From: Bacteriovoracaceae bacterium | GTDB lineage: Bacteria; Bdellovibrionota; Bacteriovoracia; Bacteriovoracales; Bacteriovoracaceae | Direction: 5' to 3' | NCBI GenBank assembly: GCA_016786485.1 | Contig: JAEUWD010000051.1 | Location: 16,913 to 80,912, forward strand | Length of the DNA: 64,000 nucleotides | Part shown: positions 25,962 through 36,189 of the stretch, piece after piece | Numbering within the stretch: position 1 is the stretch's first letter | Layout: each line of letters starts with the position of its first letter | Notes under the pieces: generated by a model | Seen by the model: only the letters and a program-made list of their open reading frames with translations | What the model was told of the DNA's origin: nothing | Database searches by the model: none | Made by a program: the position numbers and the translations under genes

Positions 25962-27856
25962 AACGGATTTCCAAAGAAATTTATGTACTTGTATATGTTT
26001 CGATACTAATTTCACCGTTTTTTTACTACAAAGCACAAATAGACCTAGATCGTAATATAAAAGGTGCAGTAAGCGAATTGAAGGAAAAAATTAAACAGAC
26101 TGATTTGATCTTAGATTTTATGACTGAATTACCTTTTGTTTCGAACTCGATAGATTTTAGCAGTTATGACCAAATCGATAAATTAATTGAAACGCGTATG
26201 CATTCAGATGAGATGCTTGACGAGTTTCATATTCTAAATAGTAGTTTTGTTCCAATATATTCAAAAAAAATGAACTATAAATTAAGTAATTTAGAGTTTA
26301 TTGAGAAAATAAGAGAATATGACAAAAAAACACTTAAACCATTCTATTTTCTTGGCTCTAGTTTATTTATTTTAAAAAAAATCAAAAGGTCAAATTTGGA
26401 TGATGATTTTTATATTATGGCAAAATTATTTATTGATAACTATTTTATAAATCGACTGGCTCAAGATGGGATATATTTAAAAAAGCCAATCTATTTTAAT
26501 GACGTTGTAGCGCAAAATACGGCTGATTTTAGTATGCTGGCAAAAAATATTTCTAAAGATGCTCAACTGTATAGATACTTAATGGATAATTTGGCATTTT
26601 TAATAATGGTGATTATTTTTATGTTTTCTTCGTGTCTCATATTCATCAGGTTGTTTATCACGCCATTTCGAAAAATAATATCTTATATAAAACAACTGTC
26701 ATCAGCAAATATGCATTTTGATACTATGGACGAATTACCCCGTATATTTAGGCCATATCTTAAGATAATAGTGGAAGCAAATTCAACGATCGTAAAAGCT
26801 CAGAAAACGGAAAGAGAGCTTGAAAATCAAAAGTTGCATTACAAAATAGCTCAGCAAGTCGCACATGACATACGTTCTCCATTAGTTGTTATTAAAACTT
26901 TGAAGCATGAATTAGATATTTTACCAGAAAAGATACGCAGAATATTGTTAATGAGCATTAATAGAATAGAAGAGATTACACTTAATTTGTTAAAAAAAAA
27001 TGAACGAATAAATGCAGATTCAACCCCTCTAACAGAGGAGCTTCTAACTCTAATCGAGAATGTTTTGATCGAAAAACGAATTGAATATAGAAACAACGAC
27101 ATGGTCAATATAACACTAATACGTAATTGTGATGATTTTGGTTTTTTTGCAAATGTACGAAAAGGATATTTCAAAAGAATTATTTCAAATTTAATTAATA
27201 ATTCGATAGAGGCTTGTGGTGATAAAAATTGTTCGATTGTTATCACATTGAAGAAACAACATAATAACCATATATTAATTCTAAAAGATAATGGCCCAGG
27301 CATCCCATCTGAAGTATTAGAAAAGTTATTCACAAATGGGTTCAGTACTAAAGTAAAAGGGAACGGACTTGGTTTATTTAGTGCGAGAGAGGAGTTGGAA
27401 AAATGCAGTGGAACAATTGTTATTGATTCATTAAATTCAAATGGTACAGAAGTGACAATAAAATTGCCATCTGTCGACAAGCCTAGCTTTTTTACGGATT
27501 CACTAACACTAACTAATTATGAGAAAGTTATCATCCTAGATGATGATATTTCTATACACGAAATGTTTCGTAAACTTTTTGCAGGTGCTGCACAGAAAGT
27601 GGAATATTTTGACAGTATTAAAAGCTTTGAGAGTACCTATAAAAAACTCAGTTCAAATATTTTGTTATTAATAGATTATGAGTTTGTGGGGGAAGTGGTA
27701 AATGGAATTGATGTCATAAAAAAAATACAGCATCAAAAAAACAGTCACCTTGTGACAGCACGTAATGAAGAAGATGATATTTTGACTCAATGTAAAAACG
27801 AAGGAATCAAAATCCTGCCAAAAAATTTGATAGTCCATGTTCCTATCAAGCTATAA
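25958..27856 (+). CDS. Hybrid sensor histidine kinase with C-terminal receiver
   Basis: 632 aa. TM1 at about residues 8-25, a periplasmic loop of about 180 residues, TM2 at about 207-234. The dimerisation helix carries H303 (QVAHDIRSPL). The ATPase has N-box NLINNSIEAC, DNGPGIP and GNGLGLFSA. The receiver at about 520-632 has DDD (VIILDDD), an Asp in LLLIDYEF, Thr in HLVTARN and Lys in ILPKNLI. It likely senses through the partner binding protein and phosphorylates its own receiver and possibly the lone receiver at 23991. It is very AT-rich, rich in ATA and AGA codons, unlike secA nearby. Confidence 0.9.
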   Translation: MKRISKEIYVLVYVSILISPFFYYKAQIDLDRNIKGAVSELKEKIKQTDLILDFMTELPFVSNSIDFSSYDQIDKLIETRMHSDEMLDEFHILNSSFVPIYSKKMNYKLSNLEFIEKIREYDKKTLKPFYFLGSSLFILKKIKRSNLDDDFYIMAKLFIDNYFINRLAQDGIYLKKPIYFNDVVAQNTADFSMLAKNISKDAQLYRYLMDNLAFLIMVIIFMFSSCLIFIRLFITPFRKIISYIKQLSSANMHFDTMDELPRIFRPYLKIIVEANSTIVKAQKTERELENQKLHYKIAQQVAHDIRSPLVVIKTLKHELDILPEKIRRILLMSINRIEEITLNLLKKNERINADSTPLTEELLTLIENVLIEKRIEYRNNDMVNITLIRNCDDFGFFANVRKGYFKRIISNLINNSIEACGDKNCSIVITLKKQHNNHILILKDNGPGIPSEVLEKLFTNGFSTKVKGNGLGLFSAREELEKCSGTIVIDSLNSNGTEVTIKLPSVDKPSFFTDSLTLTNYEKVIILDDDISIHEMFRKLFAGAAQKVEYFDSIKSFESTYKKLSSNILLLIDYEFVGEVVNGIDVIKKIQHQKNSHLVTARNEEDDILTQCKNEGIKILPKNLIVHVPIKL

Positions 27857-27964
27857 TCAGATTATATATTAAGGATTACATGGCATAAACCCACATCGCA
27901 TATAGGTGAAGTGTGCGTTTTGATGTAAATATCACTGTATTTTTTCTTAATACACAAATTCACC

Positions 27965-28168
27965 TTGATAAACTTTGAATTAAAAGCTGTTGCAACTGAA
28001 GATAAATCAGTCACTCTTACTTATAAATTCTTGGCTGACATTATTAATACTGGTGAGGCAATCACTTGGATTAGAAACTTTGAAGCAAAATTGAGCACTT
28101 CCGAATCTGGAACAAAAGTTACGGAGGTTAATGAATTCGATGGTACAATGCAAATTGGTAAAAACTAA
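27965..28168 (+). pseudogene. Short reading frame, possible gene remnant
   Basis: Open from about 27929 to 28168, with no ATG; a TTG at 27965 gives 67 aa (MINFELKAVATEDKSVTLTYKF...). Composition and codon use look protein-like (NTGEAITWIRNFEAKL, SESGTKVTEVNEFDGT) but there is no promoter or ribosome-binding site, so the 5' end may be lost. Its stop codon overlaps that of the small minus-strand frame by 4 bp, a junction type seen at five other convergent pairs here, which argues that both ends are real. No family recognised. Confidence 0.4.
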
Positions 28169-28290
28169 TTCGCATCTTCACATTCTTCTGTGTGCTTTGG
28201 ATCATCACAGCTATTTAATTCATAAATAGTTTGAATATAGAAACCACCTCGAATCAAAAATAAGATCCAGAATAAGATGTTGGTTTTCAT
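28165..28290 (-). CDS. Small 41-aa hydrophobic N-terminus peptide
   Basis: The peptide is about MKTNILFWILFLIRGGFYIQ followed by a hydrophilic tail with two Cys (SCDD, EECED). It has one hydrophobic segment, which could be a signal anchor or signal peptide. Its ATG lies inside a palindrome (28289-28309). The ribosome-binding site is weak (GTGAG). It could be a small membrane protein, a type I toxin-like peptide or a remnant; the evidence is only composition and the stop-codon overlap with the facing frame. Confidence 0.4.
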   Translation of the reverse strand: MKTNILFWILFLIRGGFYIQTIYELNSCDDPKHTEECEDAN

Positions 28291-28329
28291 GACTCACAGT
28301 ATGAGTCATCCCATGTCTCTTTTAAGAGA
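28289..28329 (-). other. Two perfect inverted repeats downstream of secA
   Basis: On the minus strand, after the secA stop at 28366, come TCTCTT/AAGAGA around TT (28316-28329) and ATGACTCA/TGAGTCAT around 5 nt (28289-28309). The second contains the ATG of the 41-aa frame. Neither has a T run, so they may mark the 3' end of secA mRNA by a Rho-type route, or be a binding site for a dimeric regulator. The gap 27857-28365 holds nothing else that I recognise. Confidence 0.5.
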
Positions 28330-28365
28330 TTTCCAACGACGGTTAAAAAGAATGTTGTATTGGTA

Positions 28366-30921
28366 TTAAGTCCCATGACAGTGCTTAAATTTCTTACCTG
28401 AACCACAAGGACATGGATCGTTACGACCAACTTTAGAATCAGTTCGTTGAACGGTCTTCGCACTTGCGCCTTTCTCTTCAAGCTCGCGCGCTTTTCTGTG
28501 AGCGGCCAGTTGGGCCTCAAGCATCGCTTCTTGTTGTTTCTTAATCTCAGCAATTTCGTCAGCGGTGTAGAGCTTAACTTCAAAAATAGTTTCAATCACA
28601 GCTTGTTTAATTCTCAATTTCATATCTTCGTAAAGAGTGAAAGCTTCACGCTTGTATTCAACTAGCGGATCTTTTTGTCCATAAGCACGAAGATTGATAC
28701 CTTCTTTCAAGTGGTCCATAGCGAGTAGGTGATCTTTCCAATGTGAATCAAAAGTTGAAAGCAGAATTTCCTTAACTGTTAATGCAACCTGAGTCTCATC
28801 ATATTGCGAAAATTTCTTATTTAAAATTTCCAGCGCTGTGGTCTTAAAATAATCGACCACGTTGCCTTGAAATTTTTTCTCGCACTCAGATTGAGTGACT
28901 TCAATATGTGTTTTAAAAACATTTTTAAAGCCATTTTTCATATCTTCCCACGGCCATTCATGAACCTGAGGTGCACGTGAAGCAGGTCGATATTGGGATT
29001 CAAGGTAGAACACCACGTCTTCTAACATTTCTTCTAAGAATTGACGGTTACCTTCATCATTTAAAATATCACGACGTATTTTATAAATAACTTTTCGTTG
29101 CTCATTCATAACATTATCAAAATCAAGTAAGTGTTTTCTGATTTCGAAGTTATGACCTTCCACGCGTTTTTGTGCTTTAGCAATCGCGTTTGAAATCATA
29201 TTGTGCTCAATCGGTTCGTTATCATTCATTCCTAAACGAGTCATGATGCCACGGATTCTATCTGAACCGAAAATACGCATTAAATCATCTTCAAGTGATA
29301 AGAAGAATTTTGAAACACCTGGGTCACCCTGACGACCTGAACGACCTCTTAATTGGTTATCAATTCGGCGGGCCTCGTGTCTTTCAGTACCTAAGATTAA
29401 AAGACCATCGAGCTGTTTTGTTTCCGAAGTTAATTTAATATCGGTACCACGACCGGCCATGTTGGTAGCAATAGTCACTGCACCTTTCGTTCCAGCATTG
29501 GTAATAATATGGGCTTCACGTTCGTGTTGTTTTGCGTTTAATACTTCGTGTGGAATTTTTTTTGCACGTAAGTATTGTGAAATAATTTCAGAACTATCGA
29601 TAGAAATGGTACCAACCAGAACCGGCTGACCCTTCTTATGAAGTTTTTCAATTAAATCGGCAACTGCCACGTACTTGGCATTTTTTGAAGCATAGACCAC
29701 GTCGGCTTGATCATCGCGTTTCATGGGAACGTTGGTTGGGATAACGACCACATCTAAGTTATAAATTTTGGCAAATTCTTCGGCCTCAGTATCTGCCGTA
29801 CCTGTCATCCCAGAAAGTTTGTTATACAAACGGAAATAATTTTGGAAAGTAATCGAAGCCAGTGTTTGGTTTTCGCTTTTAACGGCCACGCCTTCTTTGG
29901 CTTCAACCGCTTGGTGTAAACCATCTGACCAACGTGAGCCATCTTTTAAACGGCCAGTAAATTCATCAACGATGATAACTCGGCCTTCCTTCACCACGTA
30001 ATCCACGTCTTTTGCAAATAAAGTGTGAGCTTTTAGCGCTTGGTTAACAGCGTGGAGCATATCAATATTTTTAACTTCGAAAAGGTTTTCGATATTTAAA
30101 AATTGTTGAACTTTATTCACACCCTCATCCGTTAAAACAGATGAACGTGATTTTTCATCCACCGTATAGTGAGTGTCTTTGACTAGTGTAGGGAGAATAC
30201 GATTCACTTTGCCGTAAAGACTAGTATCGCCTTCGCTTGGACCAGAGATCAGTAACGGAGTACGCGCCTCATCGATTAAAATCGAGTCGACCTCATCCAC
30301 GATACAGAAGTTATGTTCTCTTTGCACATAGTGCTTCAGATCAAATTTCATATTGTCGCGAAGATAGTCGAAAGCAAATTCGTTATTGGTTCCGTAAGTA
30401 ATGTCTGAGTTGTAAGCGTTTTGTCTTTCATCATCACGCATGTCAGATAAAATACAACCAACTGATAAACCTAACCAATTATAAAGCACACCCATTTCAT
30501 GAGCGTCGCGGGCCGCGAGGTAATCGTTAACGGTAACCAGGTGACAGCCAGTTCCTGGAAGAGCGTTTAAGTAAAGCGCTAATGTCGCAGTTAAAGTTTT
30601 ACCTTCACCGGTTTTCATTTCTGAAATTTTACCTTGATGCAAAACAGTAGCACCCATAATTTGCACATCGAAGTGACGCATTTTAAGTACACGAGTTGAG
30701 GCTTCTCTGACCGTTGCAAAAGCTTCCGGTAGAATATCATCGAGACTTTTTCCACTTTCTAAATCTTTTCTGAGTTTTGCCGTTTGGCCTTTCAGTTGTT
30801 CATCACTCATCGCCTTCATTTTCGGCTCGAGAGCATTAACGGCATCAACAATTGGTTTTAAAGCTTTAAGATCGCGGTCTTGTTTAGTTCCAAAAACTTT
30901 TCTGATAATTTGATTAAGCAT
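28366..30921 (-). CDS. secA: Preprotein translocase ATPase SecA
   Basis: 851 aa. Walker A in [12 protein letters not shown], Walker B region [30 protein letters not shown], and helicase motif [11 protein letters not shown] are all present. The C-terminus keeps the zinc-binding SEC-C motif [13 protein letters not shown]. It drives secretion of unfolded proteins through SecYEG. Third gene of a PP2C-M23-secA run, with a 14-bp gap after the M23 gene, so probably co-transcribed with it. Confidence 0.98.
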   Translation of the reverse strand: MLNQIIRKVFGTKQDRDLKALKPIVDAVNALEPKMKAMSDEQLKGQTAKLRKDLESGKSLDDILPEAFATVREASTRVLKMRHFDVQIMGATVLHQGKISEMKTGEGKTLTATLALYLNALPGTGCHLVTVNDYLAARDAHEMGVLYNWLGLSVGCILSDMRDDERQNAYNSDITYGTNNEFAFDYLRDNMKFDLKHYVQREHNFCIVDEVDSILIDEARTPLLISGPSEGDTSLYGKVNRILPTLVKDTHYTVDEKSRSSVLTDEGVNKVQQFLNIENLFEVKNIDMLHAVNQALKAHTLFAKDVDYVVKEGRVIIVDEFTGRLKDGSRWSDGLHQAVEAKEGVAVKSENQTLASITFQNYFRLYNKLSGMTGTADTEAEEFAKIYNLDVVVIPTNVPMKRDDQADVVYASKNAKYVAVADLIEKLHKKGQPVLVGTISIDSSEIISQYLRAKKIPHEVLNAKQHEREAHIITNAGTKGAVTIATNMAGRGTDIKLTSETKQLDGLLILGTERHEARRIDNQLRGRSGRQGDPGVSKFFLSLEDDLMRIFGSDRIRGIMTRLGMNDNEPIEHNMISNAIAKAQKRVEGHNFEIRKHLLDFDNVMNEQRKVIYKIRRDILNDEGNRQFLEEMLEDVVFYLESQYRPASRAPQVHEWPWEDMKNGFKNVFKTHIEVTQSECEKKFQGNVVDYFKTTALEILNKKFSQYDETQVALTVKEILLSTFDSHWKDHLLAMDHLKEGINLRAYGQKDPLVEYKREAFTLYEDMKLRIKQAVIETIFEVKLYTADEIAEIKKQQEAMLEAQLAAHRKARELEEKGASAKTVQRTDSKVGRNDPCPCGSGKKFKHCHGT

Positions 30922-30935
30922 GATATCTCCAACAT

Positions 30936-32030
30936 TTATTCAAGTACGTAATACAAGGGATCAACGGCAACACCATTAACTCTCACTTCATAGTGAAGAT
31001 GGGGCCCTGTCGAATTTCCAGTATTACCAACTCGAGCAATTAGGCGTCCACGTTTTACACTATCGCCCAACTTAATGTGAAGACTTTGATTGTGAGCATA
31101 GATGGTTTCAATTCCATAACCATGATCAATTTGCACAAAGTTTCCAAATCCTGCTTTTCGTCCAGAAAAAGTAATTAAACCGTCCGCGGGAGCGTAAATC
31201 GGCGTCCCTGGCGTCGCACCAACATCGAGACCTTCGTGCATACGCAGACGTCCAGATACGGGGTTAATTCTTTGTCCGTAATAGTCAGTAATCCAACCAT
31301 TGGTTGGAAGAAAAGTAGGGGTTGAGCGCAAAAGTGAATCTTTATCCAATAGGTACTCATCAAGTTTAAGAATTTCTTCTTCCATATTGGATACAACACT
31401 TTTAATTTTGTTAAATTGAAAATCGAAGCTGGCATAGTCTTTGGCCAAATTAAAACTACGCTTCGAAAGTTCGGACCAATCTTTAGCAATATTATAATTT
31501 TTTTGAATGCCTAAGTTCGCTGCAATTTTTTGGTCATAAAGGTTTTTTAAATTTTGGTATTCAACTTCGGTTTCCATCTGTGAGAAGTCGAGATTTAAAT
31601 TTAAATAATTTTTTAAATATTCAGGCATTTTGACTGAAGTTTGACGGTCATCACCGCTACCTTCGTCATTGCTCTCATCTTCATCTTTTAATGGAACAGT
31701 AGGGCCAGTATAATTTAATTCTTCAAGACCAGTAATAACACGCAATTTTTTTTCAAAGGTGTGAATACGGCGAAGATCTTCTGCGAGCGTATTGATTTTC
31801 ATTTGAAATAACTGAACTTGTTCTTTGAGCTGACGGTTTTCTAAAGTTAAATGTTTGTTCTCATAAACTTGCTGAAGAATTTTCCAGTAGTCGTAAGCCA
31901 GGATTCCAATAAGAAGAGTGAATACAACGAAAATGAACGCGAATGATTTAAAAAATAATCCCGGAATACGTATTGATTTAACGCCTTTTTCTTTTTCGGG
32001 AATAATCATTAAGGTATAGTACCGGTCCAT
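30936..32030 (-). CDS. Membrane-anchored M23 (LytM-type) peptidoglycan endopeptidase
   Basis: 364 aa. A short cytoplasmic tail, one TM at about residues 29-48 ([20 protein letters not shown]), a coiled coil at about 50-110, an acidic linker, then the LytM domain in the last 120 residues. Zinc ligands are His and Asp of MHEGLDVG and the last His of GPHLHYE; the second-shell His is in YAHNQ. All needed residues are present, so it is likely an active D,D-endopeptidase rather than an EnvC-like activator. AAGGA precedes the ATG. Placed between PP2C and secA. Confidence 0.92.
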   Translation of the reverse strand: MDRYYTLMIIPEKEKGVKSIRIPGLFFKSFAFIFVVFTLLIGILAYDYWKILQQVYENKHLTLENRQLKEQVQLFQMKINTLAEDLRRIHTFEKKLRVITGLEELNYTGPTVPLKDEDESNDEGSGDDRQTSVKMPEYLKNYLNLNLDFSQMETEVEYQNLKNLYDQKIAANLGIQKNYNIAKDWSELSKRSFNLAKDYASFDFQFNKIKSVVSNMEEEILKLDEYLLDKDSLLRSTPTFLPTNGWITDYYGQRINPVSGRLRMHEGLDVGATPGTPIYAPADGLITFSGRKAGFGNFVQIDHGYGIETIYAHNQSLHIKLGDSVKRGRLIARVGNTGNSTGPHLHYEVRVNGVAVDPLYYVLE

Positions 32031-32075
32031 ACGAATCCTTGGAAAAGTTATAATGTGACTATTGTAATAAAAAGA

Positions 32076-32822
32076 TTATGCGTGGGCGACAGAAATAATC
32101 ACGGAAACGTTATCTTTTCCGCCATTATCGAGGGCCTTTTGAATAAGCGCGTGGACGGCCTGCTTAACTGTATCCATGGTAACTGCAGCAGGGTCAGGTA
32201 AATGTTGGTTAACAATATCTAAAATGGCTTGATCACCAACTAAACCGTGAAGACCATCTGTGCAGAGTATAAAAATATCGTTTTTACAAACTTTATAACG
32301 GAAAACATCCACATCAACATCAGGATCAAAGCCCACCGTTCGAACGAGAACATTTTTTTGTTCGTCGTAGCGTGCCATTTCTCGAGAATAAATCCCCATG
32401 CTGACTTTTTCTTGGACGAGAGAGTGGTCACGGCTTAATTGATAAAGTTGTCCTTCGTGTATTAAATAACAACGCGAATCGCCGACATTTACGACATAAA
32501 GGTTAGGGCCTTTATATTGAATTCCAGAAATAGTTGTCCCCATTCCTGCTAGCTCTTTATTTTTTGCCGCAATCTCTAAAATATTTTTATTAATATGTTT
32601 GATACAAGCTGTGAGTTTGCTTTCTGGCTCTTCTTCCGTTGTTTCATCAAAAAATTCTGGCATTAATTTGGCAGCAGTTTGCGATGCGATATCTCCACCT
32701 TGATGCCCACCCATACCATCGGCAACAGCGAAGAAAAGGTGCTTCGGAGATAAGCATAATGAATCTTGATTGGTTTTTCGTTTTAAACCGATGTCTGAAT
32801 GGCCTGCCGTAATAATACTCAC
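32076..32822 (-). CDS. PP2C-family Ser/Thr protein phosphatase
   Basis: 248 aa, the size of bacterial Stp/PrpC. Metal-binding motifs: KTNQDS, FFAVADGMGGHQGG, VVNVGDSRCYL, LCTDGLHGLV and GGKDNVSVI. It removes phosphate from Ser/Thr in a Mn/Mg-dependent way. AAGGAAG precedes the ATG. The gene starts 185 bp from the divergent prkA kinase gene, so the two may share targets; this is inference from position. Confidence 0.93.
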   Translation of the reverse strand: MSIITAGHSDIGLKRKTNQDSLCLSPKHLFFAVADGMGGHQGGDIASQTAAKLMPEFFDETTEEEPESKLTACIKHINKNILEIAAKNKELAGMGTTISGIQYKGPNLYVVNVGDSRCYLIHEGQLYQLSRDHSLVQEKVSMGIYSREMARYDEQKNVLVRTVGFDPDVDVDVFRYKVCKNDIFILCTDGLHGLVGDQAILDIVNQHLPDPAAVTMDTVKQAVHALIQKALDNGGKDNVSVIISVAHA

Positions 32823-32937
32823 AAAACTTCCTTATAGTTTATGATAGGACAGACTCAAAAATCATGGAAGACAAAAGATTATTCCTGAGTAATTTGGTCG
32901 GAAAGTGTCATTATTTCAAGTCTTTGATTTTTCTTAA

Positions 32938-32965
32938 TTGAATGATCGTTTTTACAGTGTACAAT
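32938..32965 (+). promoter_or_regulatory. Promoter of prkA-yeaH-spoVR
   Basis: TTGAAT (32938-32943) and TACAAT (32960-32965) with a 16-bp spacer. Transcription would start near 32972, giving a leader that begins with a small hairpin (GGGA/TCCC at 32977-32989) and contains the AAGGAGA ribosome-binding site of prkA. Confidence 0.5.
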
Positions 32966-33007
32966 TATAGTCAAGAGGGATCTACTCCCACCTCATAAGG
33001 AGATGTC

Positions 33008-35059
33008 ATGCCGAACATGGATATCAAATCATTCGTAACCTCACATTTTAATGCAGAAGATTTTTCTCATTTGCATTGGACTGGAGATTTTCAAAATTAC
33101 ACAGACCTTGTTCTGAAGAACCCTCGAATCACTCGTAATGCCTTCCAACGCATGCACGATATGATTATGTCGTACGGGACAAGCAAATATACAGAGTACA
33201 AAAAAGAAATTACTCGTTACCACTTCTTTGATGATCCGTTTGATAACGGCAAAGATGCTATCTTTGGTATCGATGTTCACTTGATGAAGCTCGTTAACTT
33301 CTTTAAGTCAGCAGCGATGGGCTACGGGACTGAAAAACGCGTGCTTTTACTTCATGGTCCAGTAGGTTCGGCAAAATCTTCGATTTCGCGTTTACTTAAA
33401 AAAGGTCTTGAGCATTATTCAAAAACCGATGAAGGCGCACTTTATACTTATGAGTGGTACGATTCAGAGCCAACTGAAATTCTAGGTGGCCAAAAAGTAT
33501 TTCCATGTCCAATGCATGAAGAACCACTAAAACTTATTCCAGAAGAAGTTCGTCCAAAATTTGTTGAAGAATTAAATAAGAAGCTTGATGGCCATAAAGT
33601 AAAAATTAAAGGCAACGTAAACCCAGCTTGTCGTTATATTTTTGAACAGTATATGCGCAAATATGATGGTAATTGGGCCAAAGTGGTTGGCCACATTCGT
33701 ATTAAACGTCTGATACTTTCTGAGAAAGACAGAGTAGGGATTGGTACATTCCAACCAAAAGATGAAAAAAACCAAGACTCAACAGAATTAACTGGTGATA
33801 TTAACTATCGTAAAATTGCCCAATATGGTTCTGACTCAGATCCAAGAGCATTTAACTTCGATGGTGAATTCAATATTGCAAACCGCGGGATCGTCGAATT
33901 TATCGAGATGTTAAAACTCGATGTTGCGTTCTTGTACGATTTATTAGGTGCTTCACAAGAACAATCAATTAAGCCTAAGAAATTTGCCCAGACTTATATT
34001 GATGAAGTTATCTTAGGTCACACTAACGAACCAGAGTACAGAAAGTTACAAAATAACGAGTTTATGGAAGCGCTCCGAGATAGAACGGTAAAAATTGATG
34101 TACCGTACATTACTCGTTTGGATCAGGAAGTCCGCATTTATCAAAAAGATTTTAATGAACGAACTCTTAACATCCATATTGCGCCCCATACACTCGAGAT
34201 GGCGTCAACTTGGGCGATTCTGACTCGTTTAGAAGAACCTAAAAAATCCGACTTAACAAAAATGCAGAAGTTAAAACTGTATAACGGTAAAACCTTACCA
34301 GGATACAATGAAGATAACGTTAAAGAACTTCGTAAAGAAGCTGTACGTGAAGGTCTTGAAGGTATTTCTCCTCGTTATATTCAAGATAAAATTTCAAATG
34401 CGATCGTTAAGAACGCTCACCATGGTTGTTTGAATCCATTTATGGTTTTCAACGAACTTGAATCTGGTTTAAAGCACCATGCTTTAATCAATTCACCAGA
34501 GCAACTTGATCACAATAAAGAAATGTTATCGGTGACTCGTCAAGAGTATGAAGATATCGTGAAGAACGACGTTATGAAGGCGATCAGCGTAGATGAGTCA
34601 GCGATTCAAACCCTTTGTGCTAACTATATTGATAACGTTAAGGCGTACACGCAAAAAGAAAAAATCAGAAATAAATATTCTAACAAGCTAGAGGAAGCTG
34701 ATGAAAGATTCATGCGATCAATTGAAGAAAAAATTGATATTCCTGAGTCTCGTAAAGATGACTTCCGTCGTGAAATCATGAATTACATCGGTGCTCTAGC
34801 GATTGAAGGAAAATTATTTAACTACAAGATGAACGAAAGACTCCATCGCGCTCTTGAACTTAAATTGTTCGAGGATCAAAAAGATAGTATTAAACTCACG
34901 ACGATTATTTCCAACGTTGTCGATAAAGCAACTCAAGAAAAAATTGAAGTCGTGAAGTCTCGCCTCATGAAAAACTTTGGCTATTGTGAAGTTTGTGCGA
35001 CAGATGCACTTAACTTCGTAGCTAGTATTTTCGCTAAGGGAGATTCGATTAAGTCGTAA
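33008..35059 (+). CDS. prkA: PrkA-family serine protein kinase / AAA+ ATPase
   Basis: 683 aa (E. coli YeaG is about 640). Walker A is [16 protein letters not shown] at about residue 117-132, and the [20 protein letters not shown] segment is typical of the family. The C-terminal PrkA domain is helical (from about 480). The family acts in stress and nutrient signalling together with YeaH and SpoVR; AAA+ protease activity has been reported for some members. AAGGAGATGTC precedes the ATG. First gene of a three-gene operon with gaps of 9 and 2 bp. Confidence 0.95.
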   Translation: MPNMDIKSFVTSHFNAEDFSHLHWTGDFQNYTDLVLKNPRITRNAFQRMHDMIMSYGTSKYTEYKKEITRYHFFDDPFDNGKDAIFGIDVHLMKLVNFFKSAAMGYGTEKRVLLLHGPVGSAKSSISRLLKKGLEHYSKTDEGALYTYEWYDSEPTEILGGQKVFPCPMHEEPLKLIPEEVRPKFVEELNKKLDGHKVKIKGNVNPACRYIFEQYMRKYDGNWAKVVGHIRIKRLILSEKDRVGIGTFQPKDEKNQDSTELTGDINYRKIAQYGSDSDPRAFNFDGEFNIANRGIVEFIEMLKLDVAFLYDLLGASQEQSIKPKKFAQTYIDEVILGHTNEPEYRKLQNNEFMEALRDRTVKIDVPYITRLDQEVRIYQKDFNERTLNIHIAPHTLEMASTWAILTRLEEPKKSDLTKMQKLKLYNGKTLPGYNEDNVKELRKEAVREGLEGISPRYIQDKISNAIVKNAHHGCLNPFMVFNELESGLKHHALINSPEQLDHNKEMLSVTRQEYEDIVKNDVMKAISVDESAIQTLCANYIDNVKAYTQKEKIRNKYSNKLEEADERFMRSIEEKIDIPESRKDDFRREIMNYIGALAIEGKLFNYKMNERLHRALELKLFEDQKDSIKLTTIISNVVDKATQEKIEVVKSRLMKNFGYCEVCATDALNFVASIFAKGDSIKS

Positions 35060-35068
35060 GGAGAAATC

Positions 35069-36187
35069 TTGGATCATCCAATAAAAAGAGATCACTCTCG
35101 TTTCCGTAAAATTGTGAAGGGTCGAGTGAGAGAGAATTTACGTAAGTATATCTCTCAGGGCCAACAGATTATCCCAAAGGGAACTGATAAGTTTACGGTA
35201 CCAATGCCGCAAATTGATACTCCACGTTTCAAGTTCGGTGATAAATCACAGGGCGGTATGGGACAAGGAGATGGGAAACCAGGTGATCCAGTTGATGGTC
35301 AGCAGGATCCAAATGGTCAACCAGGCCAAGGTGAAGCTGGAGAAGGCGAAGGTTCGAAGGAACTTGAAGTCGAATTGTCGGTTGAAGAACTAGCACAAAT
35401 TTTAGGTGAAGAACTAGCTCTGCCAAATATTGAACCGAAAGGTAAAAAGTCCATCCATTCTCAAGTGGATCGTTACACGACGGTTGGAAATGTTGGTCCT
35501 GATTCACTTAAACATTTAAAACGCACATACAAACAAGCCTTAAAGCGCCAAGTATCCATGGGCACTTACGATCCAAATAACCCAACCGTTATCCCGAATC
35601 GCGCCGATTATCGTTACCGAGCTGCTGATACTAAAGTCGAAAATCAAAACGCCGCTGTGGTTATTTATATGATGGATGTTTCGGGTTCGATGGGTGATGA
35701 GCAAAAAGAAATTGTTCGTACTGAAAGCTTTTGGATCAATTTATGGTTAAAAAGTCAGTATAAAGATATTGATATTCGTTACATCATTCACGATGCGACA
35801 GCAAAAGAAGTGGATGAGAATACCTTCTTTAGAACGCGTGAGAGTGGTGGTACCTTGATTTCTTCAGCTTACACTTTATGTAAGCAAATGATTCAAGCTG
35901 ACTATAATCCAAATGAATGGAATATCTATCCTTTCCATTTCTCAGACGGCGATAACTGGTCAGCCGACGATACAAAACTTTGTCTTCAGTTGTTGGACGA
36001 ATTTATTATTCCTTCATCGAACATGTTTTGTTACGGCCAAGTGGAAAGTCGTTATGGTTCAGGGCAGTTTTATAAAGATCTTAATGCCAAATATAGTGAT
36101 AAAAATTCTGAAGTGATTTTATCGAAGATCAAAAACAAAGATGGAATATTGGATTCTATTAAAGAATTTTTAGGCAAGGGGAAATAA
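35069..36187 (+). CDS. YeaH/YhbH family (DUF444) VWA-like protein
   Basis: 372 aa, TTG start with AAGGAGA 6 bp upstream. The N-terminus is basic ([21 protein letters not shown]). A Gly/Pro/Gln-rich linker lies at about 70-95. The C-terminal half is a von Willebrand A-like domain with a MIDAS motif [10 protein letters not shown]. The family accompanies PrkA and SpoVR in most genomes. The start choice relies on the ribosome-binding site and conservation of the basic N-terminus. Confidence 0.93.
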   Translation: MDHPIKRDHSRFRKIVKGRVRENLRKYISQGQQIIPKGTDKFTVPMPQIDTPRFKFGDKSQGGMGQGDGKPGDPVDGQQDPNGQPGQGEAGEGEGSKELEVELSVEELAQILGEELALPNIEPKGKKSIHSQVDRYTTVGNVGPDSLKHLKRTYKQALKRQVSMGTYDPNNPTVIPNRADYRYRAADTKVENQNAAVVIYMMDVSGSMGDEQKEIVRTESFWINLWLKSQYKDIDIRYIIHDATAKEVDENTFFRTRESGGTLISSAYTLCKQMIQADYNPNEWNIYPFHFSDGDNWSADDTKLCLQLLDEFIIPSSNMFCYGQVESRYGSGQFYKDLNAKYSDKNSEVILSKIKNKDGILDSIKEFLGKGK

Positions 36188-36189
36188 GA

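Noticed and set aside
26851..27480. 209-codon open frame on the minus strand inside the hybrid kinase gene
   Set aside because: It is antisense to the conserved ATPase domain, has no ribosome-binding site or promoter and no recognisable protein pattern; the long open frame is a by-product of AT-rich codons.
28287..28595. 102-codon minus-strand frame overlapping the secA 3' end
   Set aside because: It is a frame-shifted reading of the SecA C-terminal coding sequence; the SEC-C zinc motif in the main frame is intact.
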